Assembly (NCBI GenBank): GCA_002007465.1
Contig: LNAC01000378.1
Location: 695,390-759,389 of the forward strand
Direction of reading: 5' to 3'
Origin: Ailurus styani
Lineage: Eukaryota > Chordata > Mammalia > Carnivora > Ailuridae
Length of the DNA stretch: 64,000 nucleotides
The position numbers were made by a program, and so were the translations under genes. Below are positions 22,466 through 33,659 of this stretch, one piece after another (the first letter of the stretch is position 1; every line of letters begins with the position of its first letter). The notes under the pieces were generated by a model. The model saw only the letters and a list, made by a program, of their open reading frames with translations, made no database searches and had not been told where the DNA came from.

Positions 22466-24640
22466 ACTACTCTATGATCTAGTAATTGTACCACTGGGTA
22501 TTTACCCCCCAAACACAAAAACGCTAGTTTACTGCAGCATTATTTACAATAGCCAAATTATGGAAGCAACCCAACTGTCCAACTGCAAATGAATGGATAA
22601 AGAAGAGGTGGTGTATATATGCAATGGAGTATTACTTGGCCATCAAAAAGAATGAAATCTTGCCATTTGCAACAACGTGGATGGAGCTAGAGTGTATTAT
22701 GCTAAGTGAAATAAGTCATTCAGAAAAAGACAAATACCATATGCTCTCACTCATATGTGGAACTTAAGAAACAAAACAGATGAACATAGGGAGGGGGGGG
22801 GAAAGAGAGAGGAAAGCAAACCATAAGAGAGTCTTAATGACAGAGAACAAACTGAGGGTTGATGTAGGAAGGTGAGTGAGGGATGGGCTAGATGTGGGAT
22901 GGGGATTAAGGAGGGCACTTGTGATGAGCACTGGGTGTTATCTGTAAGTGATGAATCACTGAATTCTGCTCCTGACACCAATATTACACTAATATTACAC
23001 AATGTTAACTAGAGTCTAAATAAAAATTTGGGGAAAAAAGAGTAGACTTGTCTTAACAAGCACTGAGTAATATATGGAACTGCTGAATCACTATATTATT
23101 CAACTGAGACTAATATAACACTGCATGTTAACTACATTGGAATTAAAACTTTTAAAAAACAGAAGGAAATCTTGCCATTTGCAACAATATGGATAGATAC
23201 AGAGGATATATGCTAAGTGAAATAAGTCAGAGGAAGACAAATAACATGATTTCACTCATCTGTGAATTTAAGAAACAAAACAAATGAACAAAGAAAAAGA
23301 CAAACAAAAAACAGACTGAAATATGCAGAACAAATGGATGGTTACCAGAGGGCAGGTGGGTGGGAATGGGTGAAATAGGGGAGGAGGATGAAGAGCACAC
23401 TTATCACGATGAGCACTGAGCAATGTATAGAACTGTTGAATCACTATATTGTACAGCAGACGCTCCTATAACACGGGGTGTTAACTATTCTGAAATTCAA
23501 ATTTAAAAAGAAATGTAATAATCATTCTATGAAATCACCTAATATATAGTACATACTCATGTAATATGCAGCACATGCCTCAAGTGTCCCCCAAATGCTT
23601 TGTTTTTTTCCCAGTCCGGGTTCCAATGAAAGTTTGTATACTGCATTTAATTGCCATGTCTCCTAGTCTCTTAACCTAAAACCAATCCTTTCCCCTTTCT
23701 GTCTTGACATAGATTTTTTCCCAAGAGTTCAGGCTAGAGGTCTTACAGAATATCTCACATTGTGGATGTCTCTGATTATATCCTCATGATCAGATCCAGA
23801 TTAAACATTCTTGGCAGAGATACTTCTTATATGCTGTTGGTCCTTATTATATCATATCAGGAGGCACATTATGTCATATTGCTGATGCTAAGACTGATCA
23901 CTGAAAGTGGTGACTATCCTATCTCACCACCGTAAACATACATTGTTTCCTTTGTAAGCAATCCGTGGGGTGACATCCTGATACCACGTGAATATCCTAT
24001 TGCCCATACTAATTTTCACTCAATGGTTTTAGCACCCGTTGATGATCTTTGATGAACTATTACATTGGAGGTTGGAAAATGTTGAGTTTCTGTCTTTTCT
24101 TCTCCATTTGAAAATAAGTATTACTCTAAAAAGAAGAGCTTTCCTTCCACTCTCACCCTCCCTAAACCTCATCACTTCAGACTCACAGATTATTTTAATT
24201 CAGTGTATTATAATCCATTACTAAGATCATTATTTATGATGTTAAAATTGTCTTCAGTTTGACCAGTGGGAACCCTTCAAAGCAATCCCTGTGTCATTCT
24301 GACTTGACCCCATTAGTACTTCAGCTTCCTTTCTTTCCAGGCTAACCTTGTACTTTTCACTGCCCCAGCCCTATAATCAGCCATTTCTTCAAGGGACCTT
24401 GGTTCTTTTTAGTGGGGAATGGTATTTAGAAACCAATATCTGAGCTCTAGGTATGCTCATTGCCACTGGAGGTTCATTTCTTCAAAGTCTTTTGAGTGAA
24501 TAGAGCTAGGAAAAACATATATACATACATAAAATCATACTGATGTTCTTGATTAAAATTTAACATTAGAGGGTTTTCCTTTACTTTCTGTTACTTTGCA
24601 CTTAAATCCCTTTTCTTATACCATGAAAATCTTGGTTCCA

Positions 24641-25131
24641 AGTAACATGAATACATTTCCTTATTTGCTTCCTCCTATAGTTGATGTAAATGCACAAATA
24701 TAATGTACTATTAATAATACATTTACTAAGTAAAGGTGACAATTACTTTGTAGCTCTTTTTGTGCCTAGAACATATTATACTAATGATGTATATAATCAG
24801 AGAACTGTATTAAAATTTTTGAAGAGAATTGCATTTCCTTTTCTCTCTGTGGTTTGTTACAAATGTGATATTTTCCTAGGTCCATTTGTTTCTATTTGTA
24901 GTATGTTTTAAGGTTTGATTTTTTCATCCCTTTTTACTGCTTTTTTTTAAAGATGTAAAATGTTTGTCTGTTAAAAAGTCACAATTATCTAAAAAGCTAC
25001 CATTAGAGAAGTTTGTCTTCTGTTCCCATCCTCTATACTCAGTTTCCACTAACACCATAGATTCTGTCTTATCCTTTCTCTGTTTTGGTAAGGAAAAAAC
25101 ATACATACAAATGTATATGTATATTGTTATT

Positions 25132-25178
<47 letters not shown>

Positions 25179-25261
25179 CATGCCATATTTTACACTTTTC
25201 CATTATACTTAATAATAGCCTGGGAAATTACACCGTATCAGTTCATAGACTGCCTCATCAC
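24641..25261. other. AT-rich non-coding with microsatellite
   Basis: Unassigned AT-rich DNA carrying the (CA)20 tract listed separately. Small ORFs through the CA tract encode only HTHTHT-type repeats. Confidence 0.4.
25136..25175. repeat. (AC)20 microsatellite
   Basis: Forty bases of uninterrupted AC dinucleotide. Length and purity make it a likely polymorphic marker. Confidence 0.98.
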
Positions 25262-25480
25262 TTTTTTTTAAAGATTTACTTATTTATTTTAGAGAGAGAG
25301 AGTGAGTGAATGCATGAGCAGGAGGAAGGGCACAGAAAGAGGGAGAGGGAGAGAATCCTTAAGCAGACTCCCTGCTGAGCAGGGTGCCTGACACAGGGCT
25401 TGATTCCAGGACCCTGAGATCATGATCTGAGCCGAAATCAAGAGTCGGCTGCTTAACCGACTGAAACCCCCAGGTGCCCC
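25262..25480 (-). repeat. CAN-SINE (older)
   Basis: Minus-strand: poly(T), 'aagatttacttatttatttt', GA-rich domain, 'cagactccctgctgagcagg', 'tcatgatctgagccgaaatc' and the head complement 'cccccaggtgcccc'. The 'aatcaagagtcggctgctta' variant belongs to an older subfamily than the copies at 33-35 kb. Confidence 0.95.
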
Positions 25481-26295
25481 TGTGCCTTATTATTTTATAC
25501 AGCTATTTGTAATCTGTTATACTCTGTGCCTTAAAATTCTTTATTTCTGCCATGGTACCTAGCACTATTTCAGGATGATAGCAGATAAATTACAAATATT
25601 TTATGGTTGGTTAAACAAAATAATAATGGCCTAAATTGCAGCATAATCTACTACGGTTAGGAGTAAGATTAAATTCCTTAAAAATTGCTTTAAGAGGTTG
25701 TAGTCAATCTTTTCCTAAGGATCTTAGGGATAACAAGTGGGGGAAAGAGCAGTATAGATTAAGGTATACATCTGGTCCAGTATCGACTCTAGCAAACTTC
25801 GTTACTCAGAAAATTTCAGAAGCTGAAATAAATTAGAATAAATACCACACCAACATTAAGACTGTTTTTGAAATACTGCTGTACAGCTAAAATATTCACC
25901 CAACTGAGAGCACTTTCTTCACAATGACACTACCGAGATGTGATTTAGTAGTTAATTTCCTTAACATTTTAAAATCCTGTAATCATAGGTCATTTAGTGA
26001 ACTCTAGTTTTTTTCCCCTCAGTTACAGAGTTTGGTACAAACTGTTCCTTTTCACTGCTTGTAGTTATCGCCAAGTTTAATTTTTTAAACTATGCAAAAG
26101 CATGTGTGTTGTTCACTGGCAAGGTTTTCTATGAATGTGAAAAGAACCTGGTTCCCACCCAGACTTTGATCTATATGCCCTAAACTTCATTTAAGGTTTT
26201 GTCCCTTGATGCAAATGCTTGATTCTCTAACAACCCGGCGTGTTCACAAAACACCTTGCTTTTCAAGTGTGGTTGGGAAGAGCCCGTGAGGAGCC
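25481..26295. other. Non-coding, no recognised feature
   Basis: AT-rich unique-looking sequence; no element or exon recognised. Confidence 0.4.
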
Positions 26296-26455
26296 TTGCT
26301 ACTCGAAGTGTGGTCCGGGGCCCAGCAGCAGCATCTGGGAGCTTGTTAGAAATGCAGAATATCAGGCCCCATCTCAGACCTATCAAGCCAGAATCTCATT
26401 TTTAACAAGATTCCCCAGGGGATTCCTGGTACACATTAGAATTTGCAAAGCACTA
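26296..26455 (+). mobile_element. MER5A-type hAT-Charlie relic
   Basis: 'cgaagtgtggtccggggccc', 'agcagcagcatctgggagct', 'tgttagaaatgcagaatatc', 'aggccccatctcagacctat' and 'ttccccaggggattcctggt' follow the MER5A consensus almost block for block. Non-autonomous, about 160 bases, no transposase. Confidence 0.88.
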
Positions 26456-28718
26456 ATGTCATATTCGTAGGAGAGCTAATCAGGGACGTTGCAACCGACA
26501 GGCAAGTGACCAGTGTTCATCCCACGTGTTGCTAGTAGAGGTGGTGGAGAAGAAAAATAATGATGGAGTGGGGTCACTGAATGAAGTCCTGGGGTAAGGG
26601 AGTGGTAAAGAAGCCAGAGAGCTTTGTAAAATCTTTCTCAGGGCAACAAAAGGGCATGGGGAAGGCATGGAAAGAGGAAGAGATAGAGAAAATAAGTATT
26701 GTAGAGGTTGGAAGATGCCAGAAAATCAGAGCTTCGGTCCTGCTGGCAGATTCATTGTAACTGGAATGCAAATTAGTGATGAAGGGAGGCTCATGAAGAA
26801 GGCCCCAGTTAAGAGCAGCCAGCAGAACAGCGAAGAGTGCAGGGCTCAGAGGATCTGGCAGCAGCCCCCACCCCAAGTAGAATCCTTCTCCTCCCCTTGA
26901 TTTCTCCTCCAGGGATTGTGAATTTCTGAAGGCCTACATATACCAGATGATAATGGAGATTTTGTGAAACTTTTCTCCTTGATATGCAATCTACAAACTT
27001 ATTATGTATTTTCTTGATTAATTAAACCTCTTCCCATAATGATGTCTTAAGAGTGCTTGTGCATGTGAGTATGTGTGTTTGGGGGAGTGAGGAGCAATCA
27101 AGTACCGTTTCTAGATCTAACAGGAAAAATATACCAGTGAGAAAGTGAGTGAAGACAGATGTCCCCCAGCTTACTACAGAGACCCCCCAGTTTGTGCTTG
27201 ATCAAAGCAAGGCTGAGTTACATCCTTAAATTCGAAACTGGAAGGCACCATGGAAATCCCTTGACATTTACATATTCTGTATAGTTATCGACCTCTAATT
27301 TAAGACAATAAAGACCTGTCCCATCCCCCAAGAGTCGGGAGTTGCCAAAACCTGAACTAAGTCATCTAAATCTGAGGTTGCCACTTGTGCACGTGAGCAA
27401 GAGAGCAAGGGAGAGAGGTTAGATGATGTCAAGGAAACAATAAACAATACTTGCAAAAACAGAACGAGGCAATGCAGATCCTGTTCGACCTTCTGTTCTA
27501 GTTGGAAAGAGATTTATCTTCCAATTTTTCAATAATTTGCATTATTTGAGGTTTTTCCTCACTCTCCCCACTCATCAGCCTCTTTGGCATCCTTGTTTAG
27601 AATCACAGGGAGGGCCAGAGGCACCTTTCACCTGCATTTTCAATAACCCTAGCAAAGAAAGAGAAGCCCAGAAGAAATATTAAGTAGCATGGAGTGTACC
27701 CAGCTATTTCTTTTAATAAAGGAACAAGTAAATTAGCTTCACAGAGTAATGCTGAAATTAGTTTCCTCCCCACACAAAACCATGAAGATATTTATATATA
27801 ATTTATCTTTCTAAGTTGTCATGGGGCAAAAGACCACTCGCTGGGCAGCAGGCTTCTCTTGCTACTTAAAGAGAATTACGTGATTAAATAGAGACCTGAA
27901 AAGTTTTGAACAAGCACTGAAGAAGAAAAGGTTTCCTCTTCAAGCCTTAATGAAGTGAGCTCATTCCTCCTCCAACATCAACTTAGCCTTGTGTAGTTTG
28001 TTTTCTCGCGGGTTAATCACTGACCAGAGCTGCAGTGCGGACCACCAGTTTCCAATAAACCATAAAAGGCCGATCAGCAGCCTTTGTGCTTTTCTGTAGG
28101 GCTTAGCAGACAGCAGCTGAATAAACCTGTTCAAAGTCAGAACAGTCAAGCAGGAGCGCAGAGGCCCAGCCAGTGCCTCTGGTGAATCCTGAAAAGCAAA
28201 TTAATTTATTAGGACATAATTGATAGCATGTGCAAATACACTAGCCAAAGACTCCCCTGTGCATAATTAAATATGGGGCAGTTAATGAAGAGTGTTCCGG
28301 GAAAGCAACATTATGATAAATATCCAATTATTACTTACTGTATCCCATACTTGCTATGTTATATGCAGGCCAAAGCCTCTGCTTTCGGGGGTTTAGAGAA
28401 AACCCAGAGGGAAAGAAAAGACCTAACAAACTGTGGTTCCTCTGAATTAAGCTTTAAATAAAGGCCGTTACAAGTGAAATACGCCCAGAAAAAGAATTAC
28501 TTGAATATGCAGAGAAAGGAGGACATGAAATCTATCCATTACATTTTCATGTAAATGTCCGTGTTCTTTCTTTTCTGGAGAGTTTCACATTTGCGAATCT
28601 ATGGAAAGCCTCTGTGCAGACATTGTGTAAGCAAGGGCTTCCCTTAAAAAAAAAAAAAAACCACCAAAAAACTCCACCTGCCAAGGTAGCACAGAACAAA
28701 CGTAAAGTACCAGTCAAT

Positions 28719-28881
28719 GCGCTGCTGGCGGTATGGGGTCCTCTGGCGCTGGGTCTCTTTTGTTTCTGCCCTCCCCGCCCCGCCCGCCCCAAACCTGCTT
28801 CAGAAACTACTGCCAAAAACAGTGCTTCCCGCGGGTCGGGACCTGAGCTGCAGCAGGCTTTCCAGACTCACGACGCAGTAA
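28719..28881. promoter_or_regulatory. Candidate CpG/GC-box-rich regulatory patch
   Basis: About 160 bases clearly richer in G+C and CpG than the surroundings (roughly a dozen CpG by eye). It has overlapping Sp/KLF-type GC boxes at 28773-28790 (ccccgccccgcccgcccc) and 'cccgcgggtcggg' at 28829-28841. It is too short to be a standard CpG island. No TATA box, exon or splice donor is evident. Could be a cryptic promoter, an enhancer, or only a compositional fluctuation. Confidence 0.3.
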
Positions 28882-28956
28882 CAACTCCATCAAGCAGTCT
28901 CTGATGTGGCCCTTGGCTTCAGACTCCACAGGTTAAGAAAAGAAAACAAAACAAAG

Positions 28957-28981
28957 CGGGGGTGGGGGGCGGGGGAGGGGA
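28957..28981 (+). other. G-quadruplex motif
   Basis: Four G runs of 4-6 separated by single bases (ggggg-t-gggggg-c-ggggg-a-gggg). This satisfies the strictest G4 pattern with one-base loops, expected to fold very stably. It is about 75 bases downstream of the GC-box patch. Confidence 0.85.
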
Positions 28982-29102
28982 GACATTCCCCCGGCAAAAA
29001 TAAATAACACCTCGCTAACCAGCTTGGTTGACTGGGCTTTTGAAGTCAAGGCATCAGTATGCATAGGGAATGTCAAATGTCTAAATTGTGCTATTTTTCT
29101 CC

Positions 29103-29172
29103 AAAGGATCTTTGAAGCAACCTTTGAAGATGGGAGAGACAGTCCCCTTTGTGCCAGTAAACAAAGGTGGCC
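29103..29172. promoter_or_regulatory. Cluster of TCF/LEF- or SOX-like sites
   Basis: Within 70 bases: 'ccaaagg', 'atctttgaag', 'acctttgaag', 'cctttgtg' and 'acaaaggt', i.e. five matches to CTTTGWW or ACAAAG on either strand. Such clusters occur in Wnt- or SOX-responsive enhancers but also by chance. Confidence 0.25.
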
Positions 29173-29946
29173 TTCCCCATCATCACGTCCTCCCCTAACC
29201 CCTGAGGCTGATAGGTGAGGGAAAGGCGGACACTTTCATTTCCTACATTCGTTGACAAGGATTTTCTTCTGAGAAGTCTCAGATCTGTGGAGAGTTCATT
29301 GTCACTTGGAGTTATGTTTATCTTCCCAAACAGGAGCCTCTTCTAACACATTTCAACTGCATGTCGCCAATTGTGTTGTCAAAGGGCTCGGGCTTTCCAA
29401 ATTATTTGCTGCTGGTTAGTGTGTGACAGATCCTGAAGGCAGAGGTAATAGGAGGCTTCCCCCATCTGCTCTGGTCAGTTTCTTTTCCCCAGCAGGCATC
29501 ACGGTGTCATTTCTATTCTCCACACCCTCGGATTTTCTGACAGCTAAAGCCGCCAGATAAATGATCATTCTGGATACATTTGTGATGCATGATAGGCCAG
29601 AGAAAGCAACCAACATTCGAGTGACCCTTAGTATCGTTGTCGATATCCAAATCCGGGAGTTGGTGTGTGCGTCCGCTATGTGTTCTCTTTGAGGATCCTG
29701 ATGGGTTTTCAATCAGCTTGAGATGATTTATTCCAACTTTGAGCATCATACAAACTTAAGCCAACAGAGTGTATGCTTTTCAAGGCCGTGCCATCACCCT
29801 GTGGCAGAGGCTGGACAGTGCCATTTGGCCTTTGGAAGACAAATAACTATGAGATGTCCTTCCAAATTAAACGGCACTTTGGAAAAGTGAAACAGAATCT
29901 TAATCCAAGCAGCAGAGACTCTAGTTACACTTTCCAAAGTAATCCA

Positions 29947-29947
<1 letters not shown>

Positions 29948-29981
<34 letters not shown>

Positions 29982-30000
29982 GCACGCACACACGCACACA
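29948..30000. repeat. (CA)n / (CACG)n microsatellite
   Basis: A pure CA run passing into CGCACGCACG and back to CACACG. Compound repeat, about 53 bases. The alternating purine-pyrimidine sequence with CG steps favours Z-DNA. Confidence 0.95.
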
Positions 30001-31498
30001 ATCTAAGGACACTTCAAATAACTGACTTTTAAAGAGAGACCTGGCCTCCAGGAAAAAGATTTCAACAGAGAGCACGGACCTACGAACGGACCTGGGAGGG
30101 TGAGAAGTGTCATCGCTGGCAAATGGGAGTCTGAACGGTGACAAAATGTCAGTGACTCACCTGACTGTCAGCAGCACAGGCTGGCCGAAGTGGTCACTAA
30201 CTAGTACGCTGGGCCAGAGAGGAACCACCGGCATCATCCGTCTGGGTCCCATTATTAGGCAGCTTTTCAGTGGCTATTTTATTCCAGGGAGTCTTGCAAT
30301 GCGGCCGCCTTAAACTTGGTTTTTGCGTATAATTTGCTATTTCAGCCAGTTTACTTCTCTCACCTGCATACCCCATGGGGAAAGCACTGATTGCTTTAAT
30401 TCTAACATTTGGAGTGGAACCCATTCATGAAACTTTCTGGCTGTGTGATTCAAACGAAGGCTTCTCTTTCCTCTTTTTGTTCTCACCAGAAAATCAATTC
30501 ACTTGAAGAGCCTCTTAATCCCATTTTTGCAATCAACAATTGCCACTTGTATATCGCTCTAATAGATTAAGAAGTGGGATGATGCGGTTGTCTGGTCTAA
30601 TTCAACCCTATTCAGGTAGCCACAGCCCGAGGCACTTTGTAGTGCCAAGTGCAGAGCTCGACAGGAAGACTTTTGCTATCATAATTTCCTGTGGAGCTAT
30701 GCACTGCCCCCACTGAGGAGCCTGAATTACTTTGAATTAGGCTCGACAACCACAGAGAGTGGAAATCCAGCAAGCAACAATAACCAACTCTTTGAGCATG
30801 ACTTGCATGGGTTATTTTTTTCTTTGCCTTAGCACAGAAAGGAGGAATTTCAAAATGCACATCTATTTAAATGACAGCGACCTGCCATAAATCAAGTGTG
30901 AAACAAAAGGGAAAACAGTTGAAGGGAGAGAGAAGTTGGAGTGGGGAAAAATTAATCAAAACAGTTTTCAAAAACTTCATCGTTGGAGCCTGTGAAAACG
31001 GTCAGGCCTACACGATCACCATGACAACCCGGATCCAGCCCGTGTTGGGGAAGCCACCTCGGCCCTTAGCAAACCCAGCCTCTCATGTTCAGCCTAAGTT
31101 CAAGTCTCATGTCTGAACGCCTGGAAAATCACACACGCACACGCAAACAAACAAATACGTGAATGGAAAAAGCTACTCGGCCTTCTCTGGCGCTCTGGTG
31201 GCCAGCAAAACCTTCCGGGGTGGTTAACAGACAAGCTCAACGTGAAGTTCATTCCCAAGCCCAGGCAGCCACTGCCTCAGGTGGGCGGCGCTTGAATCAT
31301 AAAGCTTCTGTGGCAAAGTTACCAGACCCGAGTGGCAAAGAAACCGCCCTCCCCGAAACCACGGAGCCGATTCCAAGAATCATCCAAATCGGAAGCGTGT
31401 GGTTAAGAGACAGCAGTTAAACAAAGTGTTCTAGGTTAAGGAAACGGAGATCTCCTTTCGGTTCGCCGGGACTCCTTCACTGTCACCGGCGTGGCCAA

Positions 31499-31517
31499 AA
31501 AAAAAAAAAAAAAAAAG
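31499..31517. repeat. Poly(A) tract
   Basis: Eighteen to nineteen A with no recognisable retroposon body on its left ('cactgtcaccggcgtggcc'). Confidence 0.85.
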
Positions 31518-32764
31518 CATGAAATCTAAATAAATATAGGTTTCTCTTCTCCAGAGTTCCAATCCCCATTCCTCCTCTTTTACCTTTCTGTGTTCAGAAA
31601 AGAAAGAGGACAAAGAGGAAGTCCCACTGATTCAAAACGAGGAGAACAGCCTAACAACAGAGCACAACTGTTCTCTCATGCATAACTGGGATTAGGAGAA
31701 ACACAGAAAAAGACTTCTGAGAAAAAGGACACAACAAAAGAAACAGGAGTGCTGACAAAACTTTTTTTCTTTCCATTGAGGCAAAAGAGAGGGAAAAATG
31801 AGGACTGCTTGAAACAAGACAGAAGAAGAAAGATTAAGAAACAGAAGTGAGGGCTTTCACCTCTTGTTTTACTTTTAGCCCAATCCGGCCAGAGAAACAA
31901 AACCCAGAAGGAGAGCAGGCGAGAGCCTCAGACACTTTGGCAAGTTTCTTGCAAATATCCAGGCTGTGGGACAGTGTCTGCTGCTCAGGACAGGATGCGT
32001 GTGAATTCGCTCTCAGACAGAGGGAAATCGGGGGAGGGCAGGGGAGCTTTGGCATTGGGAGAGCACATTCACAAATTAAACATAATTGTTTAGAAAGGAA
32101 TGACCCCGAGGTCAAAGCCACCAGCGTGGCATCACTGGACGGCTGGAGAGAGGGATTCAAAGCTCCGGCGACCGCAAACTGATTCAGGGCTCCTCACAAA
32201 GGCCTTCAGATCAGTCATATTCCGCTGCAACTCCCCCGAGCCCACTCCCCTAGAGGTTTCACAGATCCCATTAGACTCTAATGATTACAGGGCTGATGAA
32301 AACACCCGTTTTTACACGCTTTCCATCTACATCTCCAAGATTCTTACCCCACCCTAAACTAAGAATTTGACTCTTTCCCCATGACTCGTAGCCACTTTGA
32401 TTTTTTTTTAAATTATGCCAGCTCACATACTTGAATCTTATTCTTTCACAATGTATATCTACCACGAGAGTGCCAACAGACACAATGCCTGCTCCTGGGA
32501 TCCTTCAATAAACTACCCTCACAGAAACTGGAAAAGGAATAGAAGAGTCTATGCGTAAGTAGAAGCTTTGGGCGGCAGAAGAAAAGGCCTTTTCTGGATG
32601 TGACAGGACCACAGAACAAGTATTAATAAGCCATAGTTTTTATAGAAAACATAGAAATTATTCTGAGATGTCTAATACAGTGTTTTCCCACTCTGCTCCC
32701 CCCAATACACCCAAACAAAACACCTCACCAGATCTATAAATAGTCGAGGTGCTTTGTGTAACAC

Positions 32765-32875
32765 CTGCTAAGCACCCACTGTGTGCCAGGTGCGATGGAC
32801 ACCCTCTTTGATGTCATCTCAATGACTCTGTGACGTGTGCCTCAGTGTATCCATTGTGCAGCATGCTAAGCTCTG
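32765..32875 (-). repeat. MIR SINE relic
   Basis: 'taagcacccactgtgtgcca', 'atgtcatctcaatgactctg' and 'gcctcagtgtatccattgtg' correspond to the MIR complement (ACTGTGTGCCAGGCAC...TCATCTCA...). Confidence 0.7.
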
Positions 32876-32890
32876 TGGCTTCCTTTCCTT

Positions 32891-33040
32891 AATTCATTCA
32901 ACAAACACCAAATGAGCAGCAGCTATGTTGCACGTAGTGTATGTTGCTAAAGCTAAAAGGACAACAGTACAGAAACCGTTTCTGTGTTTCCAGCACTTAC
33001 CCTCTAGTTAGGGAAGCAAATATTAGACAACTGATGACAG
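32891..33040 (-). repeat. L2 3'-end relic
   Basis: 'aattcattcaacaaacacca', 'gcagcagctatgttgcacgt' and 'cagcacttaccctctagtta' fit the complement of the L2 3' region. Next to a MIR in the same orientation. Confidence 0.6.
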
Positions 33041-33094
33041 GAAGAATTTATTTATAGTTGTGCTATGGTTGATCTCTGTGTCTTTTGTACAGAG

Positions 33095-33150
33095 GAAAAG
33101 CATGGGCTTTGAGAGTGGGATAGACCTGGCCCCCTAACCTGGTCAAAGGT
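33095..33150 (+). repeat. MIR 5' fragment (weak)
   Basis: 'aaagcatgggctttgagagt' then 'gggatagacctggccccc' resembles the first part of MIR. Too short for certainty. Confidence 0.4.
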
Positions 33151-33196
33151 GAAGAAAGAGGCAGTGTGGCAAGCTCTCTTAAGAAAGGGGAAGGGA

Positions 33197-33369
33197 GGGC
33201 GCCTGGGTGGCTCAGTGGGTTAAAGCCTCTGCCTTCGGCTCAGGTCATGATCTCAGGGTCCTGGGATCGAGGCCCGCATCAGGCTCCNTCTGCCTGCCTC
33301 TCTGCCTCCTTGTGATCTCCCTCTCTGTCAAGTAAATAAATTTAAAAAATCTTTAAAAAAATTAAAAAA
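33197..33369 (+). repeat. CAN-SINE, first of a tandem pair; internally shortened
   Basis: Young head ('gggcgcctgggtggctcagt', 'aaagcctctgccttcggctc', B box GATCGAGGC). After 'gcatcaggctcc' there is a single N at 33288, and the sequence jumps to 'tctgcctgcctctctgcctc'. This omits the 'tctgctcagcagggagcctg' segment present in its neighbours. The tail is 'aagtaaataaatttaaaaaa' plus an A-rich run. The deletion sits exactly at the N, so it is probably an assembly defect. Confidence 0.96.
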
Positions 33370-33595
33370 GGGCGCCTGGGTGGCTCAGTGGGTTAAAGCC
33401 TCTGCTTTCGGCTCAGGTCATGATCTCAGCGTCCTGGGATCGAGGCCCGCATCGGGCTCTCTGCTCAGCAGGGAGCCTGCTTCCTCCTCTCCTTGTCTCT
33501 CTGCCTGCCTCTCTGCCTGCTTGTAATCTCTCTCTGTGTGTCAAATAAATAAATAAACTCTTTAAAAAAAATAAAAATAAAAAAATTAAAAAAAA
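33370..33595 (+). repeat. CAN-SINE, second of a tandem pair
   Basis: Complete young copy ('aaagcctctgctttcggctc', 'gggctctctgctcagcaggg', CT domain, 'caaataaataaataaactct', A-rich tail). It begins directly in the A tail of the first copy. The purine-rich flanks of the pair, aagaaaggggaaggga before and aagaagggggaagaggga after, resemble a single TSD around both. Confidence 0.97.
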
Positions 33596-33659
33596 GAAGG
33601 GGGAAGAGGGAGTATGACTGGGAAAACACTCGTTCGTTGAGGAACTTCAAGGCGAACAC

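Larger units (their letters stand above)
20452..23507 (+). mobile_element. LINE-1 complex (ORF2 and three 3' tails)
   Basis: 5'-truncated L1 starting in the RT domain and running through ORF2. An imperfect 18-base TSD flanks the whole block: aagaaatataatagtcat at 20434-20451 and aagaaatgtaataatcat at 23508-23525. Three L1 3' ends follow each other, ending at about 23035, 23155 and 23507, so it is a composite. Inside are a young CAN-SINE (21535-21737) and a small L1-3'-end-like patch (22371-22465). Confidence 0.85.
20130..24640. repeat. Ancient LINE-like repeat, copy 3 (longest), split by L1
   Basis: Left part 20130-20451: 'atgcccttcatttggattcc', 'tttgttagcatcttgctgca', 'cccctaaatacttcagcaca', 'ttcctaagaaaacaatctcc', 'cacaataccattttcatacc'. 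Right part 23526-24640 continues in register: 'gtccgggttccaatgaaagt', 'tgtctctgattatatcctca', 'tatcatatcaggaggcacat', 'caatccgtggggtgacatcc', 'tttagtggggaatggtattt', 'ttgccactggaggttcattt'. The two parts are separated only by the L1 complex and its TSD. No ORF. Confidence 0.72.
26456..32764. other. Longest transposon-free stretch of the window
   Basis: Over 6 kb without any SINE, LINE or LTR that I can recognise, in a window that otherwise has an element every kilobase or so. It contains simple tracts (29948-30000 CA; 31499-31517 A), a CpG/GC-box-rich patch at 28719-28881, a G4 motif at 28957-28981 and TCF/SOX-like sites at 29103-29172. ORFs are all under 120 codons and overlap on both strands. 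Depletion of insertions is often seen in conserved regulatory DNA, but conservation cannot be tested here. Confidence 0.5.

Noticed and set aside
25136..25175. Regular repeats suggestive of a CRISPR-like array
   Set aside because: Pure dinucleotide repeat in a mammalian context, with no spacers and no cas genes. The same applies to the tracts at 29948, 34563, 35542 and 61974.
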